Of a stretch of DNA of 64,000 nt, positions 16,131 to 25,388 are shown in pieces. Numbering within the stretch: position 1 is the stretch's first letter; each line of letters starts with the position of its first letter. Origin of the DNA: DASRZM01 sp035686365 (GTDB lineage Bacteria > Pseudomonadota > Gammaproteobacteria > Xanthomonadales > Xanthomonadaceae); NCBI GenBank assembly GCA_035686365.1, contig DASRZM010000109.1:1-64000 (forward strand), read 5' to 3'. Both the position numbers and the translations under genes were made by a program. The notes below the pieces were generated by a model. That model did not search any database, had not been told where the DNA came from, and saw only the letters and a program-made list of their open reading frames with translations.

Positions 16131-17714
16131 CTACGGCTCCGGCAGGCGCTCGATGCCCTGCGCGGCCTTGGCCGCGGCCACCATCGCGCGCACGTCGGCC
16201 AGCAGCGCGCGGGCGTCGTAGACGACGCCGTCCTTGACCGTGTAACGCACGCCGCCGACGCGGCGCGGCGTGCCCTGGGCGTCCAGCCGCAGGTGACCGG
16301 TGCCGTAGAGCAGCTTGAGATTGGCCAGCGGATTGCCGTCCACGATCAGCAGGTCGGCCAGCTTGCCCGCCTCCACCGAACCGATGCGGTCGTCCGCGCC
16401 CAGCGCCTGCGCACCGTGCAGGGTCGCGGCGCGGATCACCTCCAGCGGATGGAAGCCGGCCTCGCGCAGCAGCTCCAGCTCCTCGATCGTGCCGAAACCG
16501 TACAGCTTGTAGATGTAGCCCGAATCCGAACCCACGGTGACACGGCCACCGTGGTTCTTGAAGTCGTCGACGAATTCCATCCAGCGCCGGAAGTTGTTCC
16601 GCCAGGCCACTTCCTGCTCGGTGCCCCAGTCGAAGAAGAAGCTGCCGTGCGCGGTGCGCGAGGGCTGGAAGAAGGTCCACAGCGACGGCAGCGTGTAGTG
16701 CTCGTGCCACTCGGCGCGGCGCGCGCCCATGACATCCCGGGTGGCCTGGTAGATGGTGAAGGTCGGATCGATGGTGAAGTCCAGCGCGATCAGCTCGTCG
16801 CGTACCGCGTTCCAGCGTTCGCTGCCCGGTGCGGCCGCCTGCGCCCACAGCCGGCCGGCCTCGCCGAAGCGGTGCTGCTCGTCCAGATAGTTGTACCCGG
16901 GCGGGTAGTCCTGCACGGTGCGTCCGTCGAACAGCGCCTCGGGCAGGCCATACCAGTGCTCCATCGTGGTCAGGCCCCAGCGCGCCGTGGTCAGCACATT
17001 GACGCGGGCGACATCGAGCTGGGCGTGGTGGCAGGCGCTGCGCAGGCCCTGCTTCTCGAGCTCCTCGAAGGCGGCCTGCAGGACGTCGGGCCGGTACCCG
17101 AAGCACTTCATCCCGAGTGCGCCGGCGCGGGCGATACCGCGCACCCACTCGCGCGCGTGCGCGGGCGTGGTCATCGGCGCCTCGCGCCCGGCGCCGAAGA
17201 ACACGTAGGGAAAGATGCGCGGCGCGGTGATCGCGTTGGCCTGGCTGCGCCGCATCTCCGAGACGCAGAACTCCACGCCGTTGCCGCAGCCCGGATCGCG
17301 CACGGTGGTGATCCCGTGACCCAGCCACAGCTTGTACACGTACTCGGCCGGTGTGCCCTGTTCCTCGCCGCCGATATGCCCGTGCAGGTCGATGAGCCCC
17401 GGCAGCACGTAGTGGCCGGACAGGTCGATTTCGCGCCCGTCCGCACGCAGCTCCGGGCGCTTGTCCGGATCGATCGGGGCGCCGGCGTTGCCGACGATGG
17501 CGACCTGGGCGATGCGATCGCCCTCGATGACCAGGTCCACCGGCCCGAACGCCGGTGCGCCGGTGCCGGAGACCACGGTGACGCCGCGCAGGATGAGCTG
17601 CGGATACGGGCCCTCGCCTTCCGCGCGCGCCGGCGCCGGAGCGATCGCCGCGCGCGCACACGGGGCACTCAGGTGAATGGTCAGCAACAGCAGCGCGAAC
17701 AGGCCGGGCCTCAT
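16131..17714 (-). CDS. Secreted amidohydrolase-family enzyme
   Basis: A 527-residue metal-dependent hydrolase with a signal peptide (LFALLLLTIHLSAPCARAA). The amidohydrolase TIM-barrel markers are YVLPGLIDLHGHIGG (HxH metal ligands), KCFGY with a possible bridging Lys, CHHAQLD and TTMEHWYG with further His, and VGSDSG with the catalytic Asp. The C-terminal block GSVEAGKLADLLIVDGNPL is typical of imidazolonepropionase-like and prolidase-like members. The substrate cannot be deduced. It is transcribed away from the DUF4124 gene, with only 38 bp between the starts. Confidence 0.85.
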   Translation of the reverse strand: MRPGLFALLLLTIHLSAPCARAAIAPAPARAEGEGPYPQLILRGVTVVSGTGAPAFGPVDLVIEGDRIAQVAIVGNAGAPIDPDKRPELRADGREIDLSGHYVLPGLIDLHGHIGGEEQGTPAEYVYKLWLGHGITTVRDPGCGNGVEFCVSEMRRSQANAITAPRIFPYVFFGAGREAPMTTPAHAREWVRGIARAGALGMKCFGYRPDVLQAAFEELEKQGLRSACHHAQLDVARVNVLTTARWGLTTMEHWYGLPEALFDGRTVQDYPPGYNYLDEQHRFGEAGRLWAQAAAPGSERWNAVRDELIALDFTIDPTFTIYQATRDVMGARRAEWHEHYTLPSLWTFFQPSRTAHGSFFFDWGTEQEVAWRNNFRRWMEFVDDFKNHGGRVTVGSDSGYIYKLYGFGTIEELELLREAGFHPLEVIRAATLHGAQALGADDRIGSVEAGKLADLLIVDGNPLANLKLLYGTGHLRLDAQGTPRRVGGVRYTVKDGVVYDARALLADVRAMVAAAKAAQGIERLPEP

Positions 17715-17752
17715 CGGTTTCCCCGTGGCGATGGACGACGCACAATGGCGGC

Positions 17753-18355
17753 ATGAGAGCCGCCGCCTTAGTCAGCATAGCGGTCCTGGCCCTGCTGTCA
17801 CCGTGGCAGTGGTGCCGGGCGCAGACCATCACCCTGTACCGCTGCACCGACGCCGCCGGCGCGGTGGCCTTCCAGGACGGTCCCTGCGGCCCCGGGCACG
17901 AGCAGCAGAAGCTGGAGATGGCGCAGCCGCAGCCGCCTCCCGAGCCGCCGCCCCCGGTGGTCGACCCGCACGCGACGCTCAGCGCCGAACCCGCGCCGCC
18001 CCCGGAACCGCTGCCGGCAGCGCCGTCGCGGCCGCCGCCACCGCCGCTGTGGCGTTGCCGTGGCCTGGACAAGGAGCCCTACTTCAGCGAGATCGCCACG
18101 CCGCCGCCGCGTTGCCTGCCGCTGGCGGCGATGGGCTACGACACCCGGCGCCTGCCGGCGCAGCTCCAGGGCTCGTGCCAGAACGTCTACGACCAGTGCG
18201 TGCCGCTGGGCGGACGCGAGCTGTGCCGCGGCTGGAAGTCGCTGCTGGAGCAGGCCCAATCGCTGCTGCGCACGGCCTTCTCCAACACCCAGGCCGAGCG
18301 CCAGGCCGAGGTGGACCGGCTGGCGGGGATCATCGGCGGCAGTCGTTGCCGGTAA
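17753..18355 (+). CDS. DUF4124-type exported protein
   Basis: A 200-residue protein with a signal peptide (LVSIAVLALLSPWQWCRAQ). A short DUF4124-like module follows (ITLYRCTDAAGAVAFQDGPC), then a proline-rich linker with PPPEPPPPV runs, and a Cys-containing C-terminal domain (LWRCRG, PPRCLPL, CQNVYDQCVPLGGRELC). It is probably periplasmic and disulfide-bonded. The ATG has no Shine-Dalgarno, and CACAAT lies 6 nt upstream, so the mRNA may be leaderless. Function is unknown. Confidence 0.75.
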   Translation: MRAAALVSIAVLALLSPWQWCRAQTITLYRCTDAAGAVAFQDGPCGPGHEQQKLEMAQPQPPPEPPPPVVDPHATLSAEPAPPPEPLPAAPSRPPPPPLWRCRGLDKEPYFSEIATPPPRCLPLAAMGYDTRRLPAQLQGSCQNVYDQCVPLGGRELCRGWKSLLEQAQSLLRTAFSNTQAERQAEVDRLAGIIGGSRCR

Positions 18356-18399
18356 GGAGCAAGGGCTCAGAGATCAGGGCTCTGCGCCCTTGCGCCCCC

Positions 18400-19176
18400 T
18401 CAGAACCCGTACCGCAGGAACCCCCCATCCACCGCAATGCATTCCCCGGTTACATAGGCCGCGGCCGGCAGGCACAGGAAGGTGACTGCCGCGGCCACCT
18501 CCTCGGGTTCGCCCACGCGCTGCATCGGTGTGCGCGCGATCACCTCCTCGTAGTAGTCCGGATCGGCCAGCACATCGGAGGTGCGGCGCGTGCGGATGTA
18601 CCACGGGGCCACGGCATTGACGCGCACGCCGTCCTTGGCCCACTCGCAGGCCAGGTTGCGGGTGAGCTGGTGCAGGGCGGCCTTGCTCATGCCGTAGGGG
18701 GAGCCGGTCCGCACGTGGGTCAGGCCCGAGACCGAGCCGACGTTGACGATCGCCGAGCTGGCATGGCGGGTGAGCCAGCGGTGCGCCAGACGCGAGAGGT
18801 CGAAAGCCGAGTACAGGTTGACCTCGAACAGCTCGCGCCACTCGGCCTCCGAATACTCCAGCGTCGGCTTGCGCAGGTTGCTGCCGACGTTGTTGACCAG
18901 GATCTGCACCCCCAGTCCCAGGTCCGCGACCCAGTCGAACACCTCGCGGCGCTGCTCGTAGTCGACCACGTCGGCGCCCAGCGCGTGGACCGCGTCCTCG
19001 CCGTGGTCCTCGATCAGTTCCTCGCACGCCGCGGCCAGCCGCACCTCGTCGCGCGCCACCAGCAGCACGCGTGCGCCGAAGGCCAGCAGCTCGCGTGCGC
19101 AGGCCAGGCCGATGCCCTGGCTGGCGCCGGTCACCAGCGCCACCTGTCCGTCCAGCCGCCAACGCGCCGGTTCCAT
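18400..19176 (-). CDS. SDR-family oxidoreductase (tropinone reductase-like)
   Basis: A 258-residue classical short-chain dehydrogenase/reductase. The NAD(P) motif is TGASQGIGLACARELL. The structural motif is NNVGSNLRK, the catalytic Ser is in NVGSVSGLTHV, and the YxxxK pair is in SPYGMSKAALHQLTR. The sequence around the active site and the C-terminal AVDGGFLRYGF are typical of the tropinone reductase-like subgroup. The substrate is unknown. It is convergent with the DUF4124 gene and has a 162-bp repeat element upstream. Confidence 0.9.
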   Translation of the reverse strand: MEPARWRLDGQVALVTGASQGIGLACARELLAFGARVLLVARDEVRLAAACEELIEDHGEDAVHALGADVVDYEQRREVFDWVADLGLGVQILVNNVGSNLRKPTLEYSEAEWRELFEVNLYSAFDLSRLAHRWLTRHASSAIVNVGSVSGLTHVRTGSPYGMSKAALHQLTRNLACEWAKDGVRVNAVAPWYIRTRRTSDVLADPDYYEEVIARTPMQRVGEPEEVAAAVTFLCLPAAAYVTGECIAVDGGFLRYGF

Positions 19177-19204
19177 CCCCGCTCTCCGTGTGCGTGCCCG
19201 TGCC

Positions 19205-19366
19205 AGTGTCGTTTCCCGGAAATATCTTACCCATCTCGCTGGGTCTTCGGTCCCGATCCTGCGTTGCCCGTCGTCGCCATAGCGCTGCTATGACTGCTCC
19301 TCGCGCCTTGTCTGGGGACCGAATCCGCGGCGCGATCCGGGCAAGCTATTTCCGGGAAACGACACT
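19205..19366. repeat. 162-bp element with perfect 20-bp terminal inverted repeats
   Basis: AGTGTCGTTTCCCGGAAATA (19205-19224) is repeated exactly in inverse at 19347-19366. The dyad continues inward imperfectly (TTCGGTCCC/GGGACCGAA and a central CATAGC...GCTATG), so the whole element can fold into one long hairpin. No target-site duplication is evident and no open frame is credible. A diverged single arm lies at 27047-27066 before priA. The first part of the left arm recurs at about 16059-16073. Confidence 0.8.
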
Positions 19367-19418
19367 AGGATACCGGTCGGACCGCACGACCCGGCACCGG
19401 CCGGTGGGGAGCGCTCGA

Positions 19419-19628
19419 ATGGGACGGATTCTGGTGGTCATGGCACTGGCCGTGCTCGCGGCCGCCTGCGAGCCGGCCGCGCAACGCGAGCCGCAGGCGC
19501 AGGACAAGGCGCTGCAACGCGCGATCCAGGCGCCGCAGGACAAGGCGCGGGCGATCGAAAAAGACGTGCTCGAGGCCAGGCAGCGCAGCGACCGGGCGCT
19601 GGAGGATCAGGAAGGCGGGTCGCGCTGA
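19419..19628 (+). CDS. Small lipoprotein, hypothetical
   Basis: A 69-residue protein with a lipoprotein signal: MGRILVVMALAVLAAAC, lipobox LAAAC with Cys at residue 17. The short mature part is charged and helical (Lys/Glu/Gln/Arg-rich, heptad-like), similar to small coiled-coil lipoproteins. I do not recognise a named family. The gene starts 52 bp after the inverted-repeat element and is convergent with sppA. Confidence 0.7.
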   Translation: MGRILVVMALAVLAAACEPAAQREPQAQDKALQRAIQAPQDKARAIEKDVLEARQRSDRALEDQEGGSR

Positions 19629-19633
19629 TCCCC

Positions 19634-19658
19634 GCCCCGCTCCCGGCGGGAGCGGGGC
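19634..19658. terminator. Strong hairpin between convergent genes
   Basis: GCCCCGCTCCCG (19634-19645) and its perfect complement (19647-19658) form a near-palindrome 5 bp after the lipoprotein stop and 10 bp before the sppA stop. No T-run follows on either strand. It may be a weak bidirectional terminator or an RNA 3'-end stabiliser. Confidence 0.4.
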
Positions 19659-19668
19659 GCGCCAACGC

Positions 19669-21534
19669 TCACAGTTCGCAGAAGCAGTAGGCGACCGCGC
19701 CGAACGGCCGCCGCGTGCGCACCGACTCCAGCAGCAGCGCCAGGTCGGCGCGCGCCTGGGCGCCGCCGCTGGTGCCCAGCAGGGTCTCGGCGAGGCCCAG
19801 GTGTGCGAGCGCGGCCGACACGCCGGCGTTGCGCGTCGCGTTCTGGACGAACTGCTCGAACGGCGACAGGTCCTTCTCGATGTAACGCACCCTGTACTTG
19901 TCCTGTTCCAGGCCGGCGCGCTCGGCCGCCGAGGCGATCGCCACATCCAGCCCGCCGAGGGTGTCGACCAGCCCGCGCTCATGCGCCTGGGCGCCGCTCC
20001 ACACGCGACCGCGCGCGATCGCATCGACCTGCTCGGGCGACATCTCGCGCGCATGGGCGACCTTGCCGATGAACTCGCTGTAGCCATCGTCGATGATCGA
20101 CTGGATGATCTCGCCGACGATCGGCTGCAGCTCGCGGCGCGGATCCAGGGCGCCGGCCATCCGTGTGGTCCCCACGCCACCGGTGTGCACACCGATCTTG
20201 TCCAGCGTGTCCGGCGCCGTGAAGAACAGGCCGAAGATGCCGATCGAGCCGGTGATCGTGCTCGGGTCGGCGACGATCTCGTCGGCATTCATCGAGATCC
20301 AGTAGCCGCCGGATGCGGCCACGTTGGCCATGGACACCACCAGGGGCTTCCCGGCCTGCTTGATCAGCTCGACCTCGCGGCGGATCTGCTCGGAGGGGAA
20401 CACGCCGCCGCCGGGGGAATCCACACGCAGCACCACCGCCTTGACCTCCTCGTCCTCGCGCGCCTTGCGCAGCAGCTTGGCGGTGGACACCCCGCCGACA
20501 TTGCCCGGCGGCTGCTCACCGTCCATGATCGCGCCCTGCGCGACCACCACCGCCAGCTGCGGGCGCGGGTCGATCGGCAGCGTCTCCAGCTCCAGGAAGC
20601 CCAGGTAGCCGCTCATCGAGACCTGGCGGAAGCTGTGCTCGTCCTCATCCTCGACGCCGCGTTCGATCAGCAGCGCGCGGATCTGGTCCTCGGTGCGCAA
20701 CCCGTCGACCAGGCCCTGGTCCAGCGCCAGTTCCGCGAGGTCTCCTCCGGCCGCCTTGACGCGGACATCGAAGGCGTCGATGTCGCCCTGCAGGGTCGCG
20801 GCCTCGAGGCCGCGCGCGGCCGCGATCTCCTCCAGGTAGCGCGTCCACAGGTCGCCCATCCAGAACAGGTCGGCCTCGCGCGCCTCCTCGGAGGGACCGT
20901 CCAGGATGTAGGGCTCGGCGGCGGACTTGTATTCGCCGACCCGGAACAGGTGCACGTCGACGGCAAGCTTGTCTTCCAGCGCCTCGCGGTAGTAGTTGCG
21001 GTAGCGCGCCAGGCCTTCCAGGAACACCACGCCCTCCGGGTTCAGGTAGATCTCGTCGGCGAACGCGGCCAGGTAGTACTGGCGCTGGTCCATGAAGTCG
21101 GCGTAGGCCACGACCTGCTTGCCGCTTTCCTTGAAGCGGGTGATCGCCTGGCCGATCTCGCGCAGCGCCGCCATGCCCACACCGGTGATGCGGTCGGGGC
21201 GGATCACCAGGCGCTCGACACGATCGTCCCCGGCGGCGCGCTCGAGCGCGCGCAGGATGTCGCGCAGCTGCACTTCCGGCACGTCCTCGCCCAGAGCGCG
21301 CGTGATCGCTCGTCCGACCGGATCGACGCTGTACTGCTCCACGATCATGCCCTCGGGCGCCAGCACCAGGGCCGAGCGGTCCTTCAGTTCCGGCGCGCCC
21401 TTGGCCAGGATCACGACCAGAATGATCACCAGGGCCAGGAAGATCAGGTTGAAGGTGAACCTGCGAGAGGCGTCCACGAAACGCCAGAAACCGCGCACAC
21501 CGCGCAGAAACAGACCGGGCTTTTGTTCGGACAT
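19669..21534 (-). CDS. sppA: Signal peptide peptidase SppA, 67-kDa type
   Basis: A 621-residue inner-membrane serine protease that degrades leftover signal peptides. Its length matches E. coli SppA (618). An N-terminal anchor (FNLIFLALVIILVVILA) precedes two tandem S49 domains. The catalytic Lys is in FRVGEYKSAAEPY (first domain) and the Ser in MANVAASGGYW (second), followed by STITGSIGIFG. The ATG at 21534 begins MSEQKPGLF just before the anchor; an upstream in-frame ATG only adds a non-conserved extension. Confidence 0.94.
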   Translation of the reverse strand: MSEQKPGLFLRGVRGFWRFVDASRRFTFNLIFLALVIILVVILAKGAPELKDRSALVLAPEGMIVEQYSVDPVGRAITRALGEDVPEVQLRDILRALERAAGDDRVERLVIRPDRITGVGMAALREIGQAITRFKESGKQVVAYADFMDQRQYYLAAFADEIYLNPEGVVFLEGLARYRNYYREALEDKLAVDVHLFRVGEYKSAAEPYILDGPSEEAREADLFWMGDLWTRYLEEIAAARGLEAATLQGDIDAFDVRVKAAGGDLAELALDQGLVDGLRTEDQIRALLIERGVEDEDEHSFRQVSMSGYLGFLELETLPIDPRPQLAVVVAQGAIMDGEQPPGNVGGVSTAKLLRKAREDEEVKAVVLRVDSPGGGVFPSEQIRREVELIKQAGKPLVVSMANVAASGGYWISMNADEIVADPSTITGSIGIFGLFFTAPDTLDKIGVHTGGVGTTRMAGALDPRRELQPIVGEIIQSIIDDGYSEFIGKVAHAREMSPEQVDAIARGRVWSGAQAHERGLVDTLGGLDVAIASAAERAGLEQDKYRVRYIEKDLSPFEQFVQNATRNAGVSAALAHLGLAETLLGTSGGAQARADLALLLESVRTRRPFGAVAYCFCEL

Positions 21535-21603
21535 CGAAGGCTCACCGCTGGTTTTGGAGGCGCAAGCATACCGGCTGCCGGTCACCCCGGCATGCGCCAC
21601 TGG

Positions 21604-22956
21604 TCAGGGGCGCGCGGCGCTCATGCGCACGAAGCGGCGGGTCAGTCCGAAGGCGGCGGCACTGAGCCCGACGATCAGGCCCCACCACATTCCGGCCGCG
21701 CCAAGTTCCAGCCCCAGGCCCAGCGCCAGTCCCAGGCTCATGCCCAGGCCCCAGTACGAGGCCATGGTGATCCACATCGGCACCCGGGTGTCCTTGAGCC
21801 CGCGCAGCGCCCCGGCCGAGGCCGCCTGGATGCCGTCGGAAAACTGGAAGGCCGCGGCGTAAACCATCAGCACGGCTGCCAGCGCGGCCACCGCGGCATC
21901 GCGCGTGTACAGCGCCGCGATCGACTCGGCGCCCAGCAGCAGCGCCAGCGCCGAGACGGTCTGGGTCAGCAGCACGATGCCGTAGCCGGCAGCACCGGCC
22001 CGCCGGACGCCCGACCGGTCGTCGCGCCCCACCGCGCTGCCCACGCGCACGGTGGTCGCCATGGCCACGCCCAGCGGCACCATGAAGGCCAGCGAGGCCA
22101 GGCTGATGGCGATCTGGTGCGCCGCCACCTGGACCGCGCCGATGGTTCCGATCGCCAGCGCCGTGGCCACGAACAGGCTGCCTTCCATGAACACCGACGC
22201 GCCCATGGGCATGCCCACCCGCAGCAGTTCGGCGATCGGCGCCCGACGCGGCGGCTCGAAGCGGCCGAACGGCGCCAGTTCCGTGAAGCGCGAACTGCGC
22301 GAGAGGTACACGACCATCCCCAGCAGCTGCAGCCAGGTCACCAGGGCGGTGGCGTAGCCCAGGCCGGCGGCGCCCAGCTCGGGCAGGCCCAGGGTGCCGA
22401 ACATCAGGGCATAGCCCAGCGGGATCAGGGCCAGCAGGCCGGCGACCCCGGACACCATGGTCGGCAGGGTCCAGTGCAGCCCCTCGCTCAGGTTGCGGCA
22501 CACGAACAGCCCGGCCAGCGCCGGCGCGCCCCAGGACAGGGCATGCAGGAACTCGATCGCGCGCGGTTGCACCTCCGGGGCGATGCCCACGGCCGCCAGC
22601 AGCCAGGAGCTGGCGCGCACGAAGGCGAACAGCGCCAGCCCCAATGCCAGCGCCAGCCAGCACGCCTGGCGGAACAGGGCGCCGATTTCGTCGCGGCGGC
22701 CGGCCCCGTCCAGTTGCGAGACCGAGGGCGGCACCGCCATGAGCACGCCCAGCACCACCAGCAGCACCAGCGACCACACCGCGCTGCCGACCGCCACCGC
22801 CGCCAGCGTCAGTGCACCGTGGCGTCCGGCCAGCACGGTGTCGACCACGTTCATGCCCATTGCCGAGAACTGCCCGGCCACCACCGGCGCGGCCAGCAGC
22901 GCGGTGCGCCGCATCTCGATCGGCAGCCAGGCGTATCGCTTGCAGACCGCGTGCAT
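21604..22956 (-). CDS. MATE-family multidrug/cation efflux transporter
   Basis: A 450-residue protein with about 12 hydrophobic helices and the two homologous halves of MATE (NorM-like) exporters, which expel cationic drugs in exchange for Na+ or H+. Characteristic segments are PVVAGQFSAMGMNVVDTVLAG near the N-terminus and VAAHQIAISLASLAFMVPLG in the second half. ATG 22956 gives the usual 450-460 residues; the frame extends further without family similarity. It lies 69 bp upstream of sppA on the same strand, perhaps one transcript. Confidence 0.9.
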   Translation of the reverse strand: MHAVCKRYAWLPIEMRRTALLAAPVVAGQFSAMGMNVVDTVLAGRHGALTLAAVAVGSAVWSLVLLVVLGVLMAVPPSVSQLDGAGRRDEIGALFRQACWLALALGLALFAFVRASSWLLAAVGIAPEVQPRAIEFLHALSWGAPALAGLFVCRNLSEGLHWTLPTMVSGVAGLLALIPLGYALMFGTLGLPELGAAGLGYATALVTWLQLLGMVVYLSRSSRFTELAPFGRFEPPRRAPIAELLRVGMPMGASVFMEGSLFVATALAIGTIGAVQVAAHQIAISLASLAFMVPLGVAMATTVRVGSAVGRDDRSGVRRAGAAGYGIVLLTQTVSALALLLGAESIAALYTRDAAVAALAAVLMVYAAAFQFSDGIQAASAGALRGLKDTRVPMWITMASYWGLGMSLGLALGLGLELGAAGMWWGLIVGLSAAAFGLTRRFVRMSAARP

Positions 22957-23087
22957 CGGATGGCCAGGCCCGGGTTGGCCGCGTATGTTAGGCAGCGCGC
23001 GCCCGGACCGCATCCGGCGATCGTTCGGGGCGCGGGGGCCGGGCGCGGACGGCGCCCCGGGGCGTCCGACCAGCGCGGGAGACCGGC

Positions 23088-24272
23088 GTGCAGCACCCCT
23101 CCGCATCCGATCCACGACCCGGTCCAGCGGTCCACGACGAAGCGCCCGCGCGCAGCTGCCAGAACTGCGGCACGCCGATGCTCGGCTACTGGTGCTACCG
23201 CTGCGGCCAGCCGGTGCGCGGGCTGGTGCGCCACTTCTCGACCATCCTGGGCGATTTCGTCGACACCGTCTTCGACCTGGATTCGCGCCTGGTGCGCACG
23301 ATCGGCCCGTTGCTGCTGCGGCCCGGTCGCCTGACGATCGAGTACTTCGAGGGCCACCGCGTACGCTTCGTCTCCCCGGTGCGCCTGTTCCTGGTGCTGG
23401 CGATCGCCGCCTTCTTCGCGCTGCGGCTGACCGTGGACCTGGACTCGGCCGAGGTCGGCTTCACCATTGACGGCCAGGCGCGTATCGAAGCGGCCGCCAG
23501 CGTGGAGGAGGTCGAGCGCCTGCGTGCCCAGGCGCTGGCCGGCATCGACGAGGCACGGTCGGAACCGGGGATGGCGCCGGTGGTGCAGTCGGGCCTGGAG
23601 GCCGCACGCGCGGCGATCCAGGCGCAGGCGCAGGCGCGCATCGACGAGCTCCAGCGTGCGGAGCCGGCGCAACCGGTTCCGCCGCAGGCCGAACCGGAGG
23701 ATGAGGACAAGCTGTATTTGAAGTTCAACGACCGGCGCTGGGATGCGCAGAGCAACCCGGTCCGCTTCGACAGCCTCGGCCAGACGCTGAATGCTTCGCT
23801 GAACCGTCTGATCGGGCGCATGCTCGCCAATGCCGGCCGCGTCAGGCAGGACCCCGCGTTGATGCTCGACGCCTTTCTGGAGAACCTGCCGATCGCGCTG
23901 TTCTTGATGCTGCCGGTGTTCGCGCTGTTGCTGAAGCTCTTCTACGTGTTCAAGCGGCGGCTGTACATGGAGCACCTGGTGGTGGCGCTGCACAGCCACG
24001 CCTTCCTGTGCGCGGCCCTGCTGCTGCTGGCCCTGTTCATGGCGCTGCGCGACGCCACCTCGGCCGGCGGCTTCTGGCATTCACTGCTGGGGTGGACGGA
24101 GGGGATCACCCTGGTCTGGATGCCGCTGTACCTGCTGGTGATGCAGAAGCGCGTGTACCGCCAGGGCTGGATCCTGACCGGGCTCAAGTACGTGGTGCTG
24201 GGCATCGCCTACACGATCCTGCTGTCGTTCGTGACGGCCGGTGCGCTCGTGGTCAGCCTGGCGACGCTGTGA
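23088..24272 (+). CDS. DUF3667-type membrane protein with zinc ribbon
   Basis: A 394-residue protein with a GTG start. The N-terminal Cys4 zinc ribbon is SCQNCG then WCYRCGQ, followed by the DUF3667-like segment FSTILGDFVDTVFDLDSRL. A first helix (RLFLVLAIAAFFALRL) precedes a charged, coiled-coil-prone loop (about residues 130-210, rich in Ala/Glu/Gln). Four helices lie at the C-terminus. Function is unknown. The stop overlaps the next start, so the DUF4286 gene is translationally coupled. It diverges from the MATE gene with 131 bp between. Confidence 0.8.
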   Translation: MQHPSASDPRPGPAVHDEAPARSCQNCGTPMLGYWCYRCGQPVRGLVRHFSTILGDFVDTVFDLDSRLVRTIGPLLLRPGRLTIEYFEGHRVRFVSPVRLFLVLAIAAFFALRLTVDLDSAEVGFTIDGQARIEAAASVEEVERLRAQALAGIDEARSEPGMAPVVQSGLEAARAAIQAQAQARIDELQRAEPAQPVPPQAEPEDEDKLYLKFNDRRWDAQSNPVRFDSLGQTLNASLNRLIGRMLANAGRVRQDPALMLDAFLENLPIALFLMLPVFALLLKLFYVFKRRLYMEHLVVALHSHAFLCAALLLLALFMALRDATSAGGFWHSLLGWTEGITLVWMPLYLLVMQKRVYRQGWILTGLKYVVLGIAYTILLSFVTAGALVVSLATL

Positions 24273-24577
24273 TCGTGTACGAGGTCAATGTGGAGATCGG
24301 ACGCGAACATGAGCGCGAGTACCGCCGCTGGCTGACCGCGCACGTGGCCCAGATCGCGGCGCTGCCCGGCTTCCTCGGTGCCCAGGTGCTGGAGGTGCTC
24401 CAGGACGAGGACACCGGTGCCGGGCGCCTGGCACTGAGCGTGCGCTACCGCCTGCGCGATCGCGCGGCGCTGGAGGACTACCTGCGCGAGCACGCCGCAC
24501 GCCTGCGCGCGGACGGGGCCAGCCGCTTTCCCGACATGCGTGCGTGGCGGCGCGTGCTGGCCGAACCGGCAGACTGA
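24269..24577 (+). CDS. DUF4286 family protein
   Basis: A 102-residue protein starting at GTG 24269 (GTGA overlap with the stop of the DUF3667 gene). The core, VNVEIGREHEREYRRWLTAHVAQIAALPGF to VRYRLRDRAALEDYL, has the ferredoxin-like dimeric alpha/beta barrel pattern of DUF4286. Proteins of this fold bind small molecules, but no activity is established. The size agrees with the family. It is probably cytoplasmic, in contrast to its membrane partner. Confidence 0.82.
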   Translation: MIVYEVNVEIGREHEREYRRWLTAHVAQIAALPGFLGAQVLEVLQDEDTGAGRLALSVRYRLRDRAALEDYLREHAARLRADGASRFPDMRAWRRVLAEPAD

Positions 24578-24590
24578 AGGCGCTCCGGAA

Positions 24591-24709
24591 AGGTCCGGAC
24601 AAGTCCGTCCTGGACCGATCCGGACCCGATCGGACGCGAGCACGTGCGTGCCTGATCCGCGCGTGCGCCATCGATGGTGCGCGGACCTGTGAACCTGTTC
24701 AGGGGTTCC
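24591..24709. repeat. Multi-hairpin repeat, diverged copy
   Basis: A series of short dyads (AGGTCCGGAC, GTGCGCCA with TGGTGCGC, GAACCTGTTCAGG with GGTTC) in the same order as the arrays at 26389-26536 and 29305-29379, with more mismatches. It fills the space between the convergent DUF4286 and DUF3106 genes. Confidence 0.65.
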
Positions 24710-24710
24710 C

Positions 24711-25388
24711 TCAGCGTGGCAGCCGCGCGCGCAGGATCCGCTCGCGCTGCCCGGGCTCGGCCTCGAGCAGTTCCCGTCGCAACGCCTGGCGGTCGCGCGG
24801 CGGCAGCCGCAGCGAGACCTGCTGCAGCATCTCGCGCTGCGCCGGCTCCAGGGCAAGCAGCATCTCCCAGGTCGCGACGCGCTCTTCCGGTGGCACGAAC
24901 GCGAACAGGCGCCGCGCGGTCGCAGCGGCTTCCCGCGCCGCGGCGTCGAGCAGGAACATGCGCTGCTGCTGCGTGCCCAGCGCAACGAACTCGGCGCGCA
25001 GGCGCTCGCGTTCGTCCACCGGCAGCTCGCCGAAGCGCGCGAACGCCTGCTGCACACGACCGCGCTCGCCGGGATCGGATCGGCGCAGGGCCTCGTAGCG
25101 CTCGCGCAGGTGGGCGCGCTGCGCTGCCGGCAGCGCATCCCAGCGTTCGACGCGCCGGTGCAGCCGGTCGCGCTCGGGCGGCGCCAGCGCCAGCCAATGC
25201 CGCGAGTTCTGCACCAGGCGTTCGCGCTGCGCCGGTGCCAGCCGGTCCCAGCTGCCGGCGAAGGGTGCGAGCAGCTCGCGCTCGGCCGCGTCCAGCTCGG
25301 ACCAGCGTGCGGCCTCCTGGGCGAGGGCCGTGGCACCGGCGCAGGCCAGCAGCGCCGCCAGGATCGCGCGTGTCATCGGCTCAGCCAT
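24711..25388 (-). CDS. DUF3106 family exported protein
   Basis: A 225-residue protein with a signal peptide (MTRAILAALLACAGATALAQ). The mature part has tandem repeats of about 20 residues of the form W..L.P.QRERL, typical of DUF3106, and is helical and very Arg/Glu-rich. DUF3106 proteins usually follow a sigma factor and a DUF3619 protein, as here. The role is unknown, perhaps as a periplasmic component of that regulatory unit. Two starts are possible (25388 or 25376). The first overlaps the upstream stop by 8 bp. Confidence 0.82.
   Translation of the reverse strand: MAEPMTRAILAALLACAGATALAQEAARWSELDAAERELLAPFAGSWDRLAPAQRERLVQNSRHWLALAPPERDRLHRRVERWDALPAAQRAHLRERYEALRRSDPGERGRVQQAFARFGELPVDERERLRAEFVALGTQQQRMFLLDAAAREAAATARRLFAFVPPEERVATWEMLLALEPAQREMLQQVSLRLPPRDRQALRRELLEAEPGQRERILRARLPR

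Noticed and set aside
19801..23334. A 1177-residue plus-strand frame across sppA and the MATE gene
   Set aside because: It is opposite two well-supported genes, spans their junction and has no domain-like segment.
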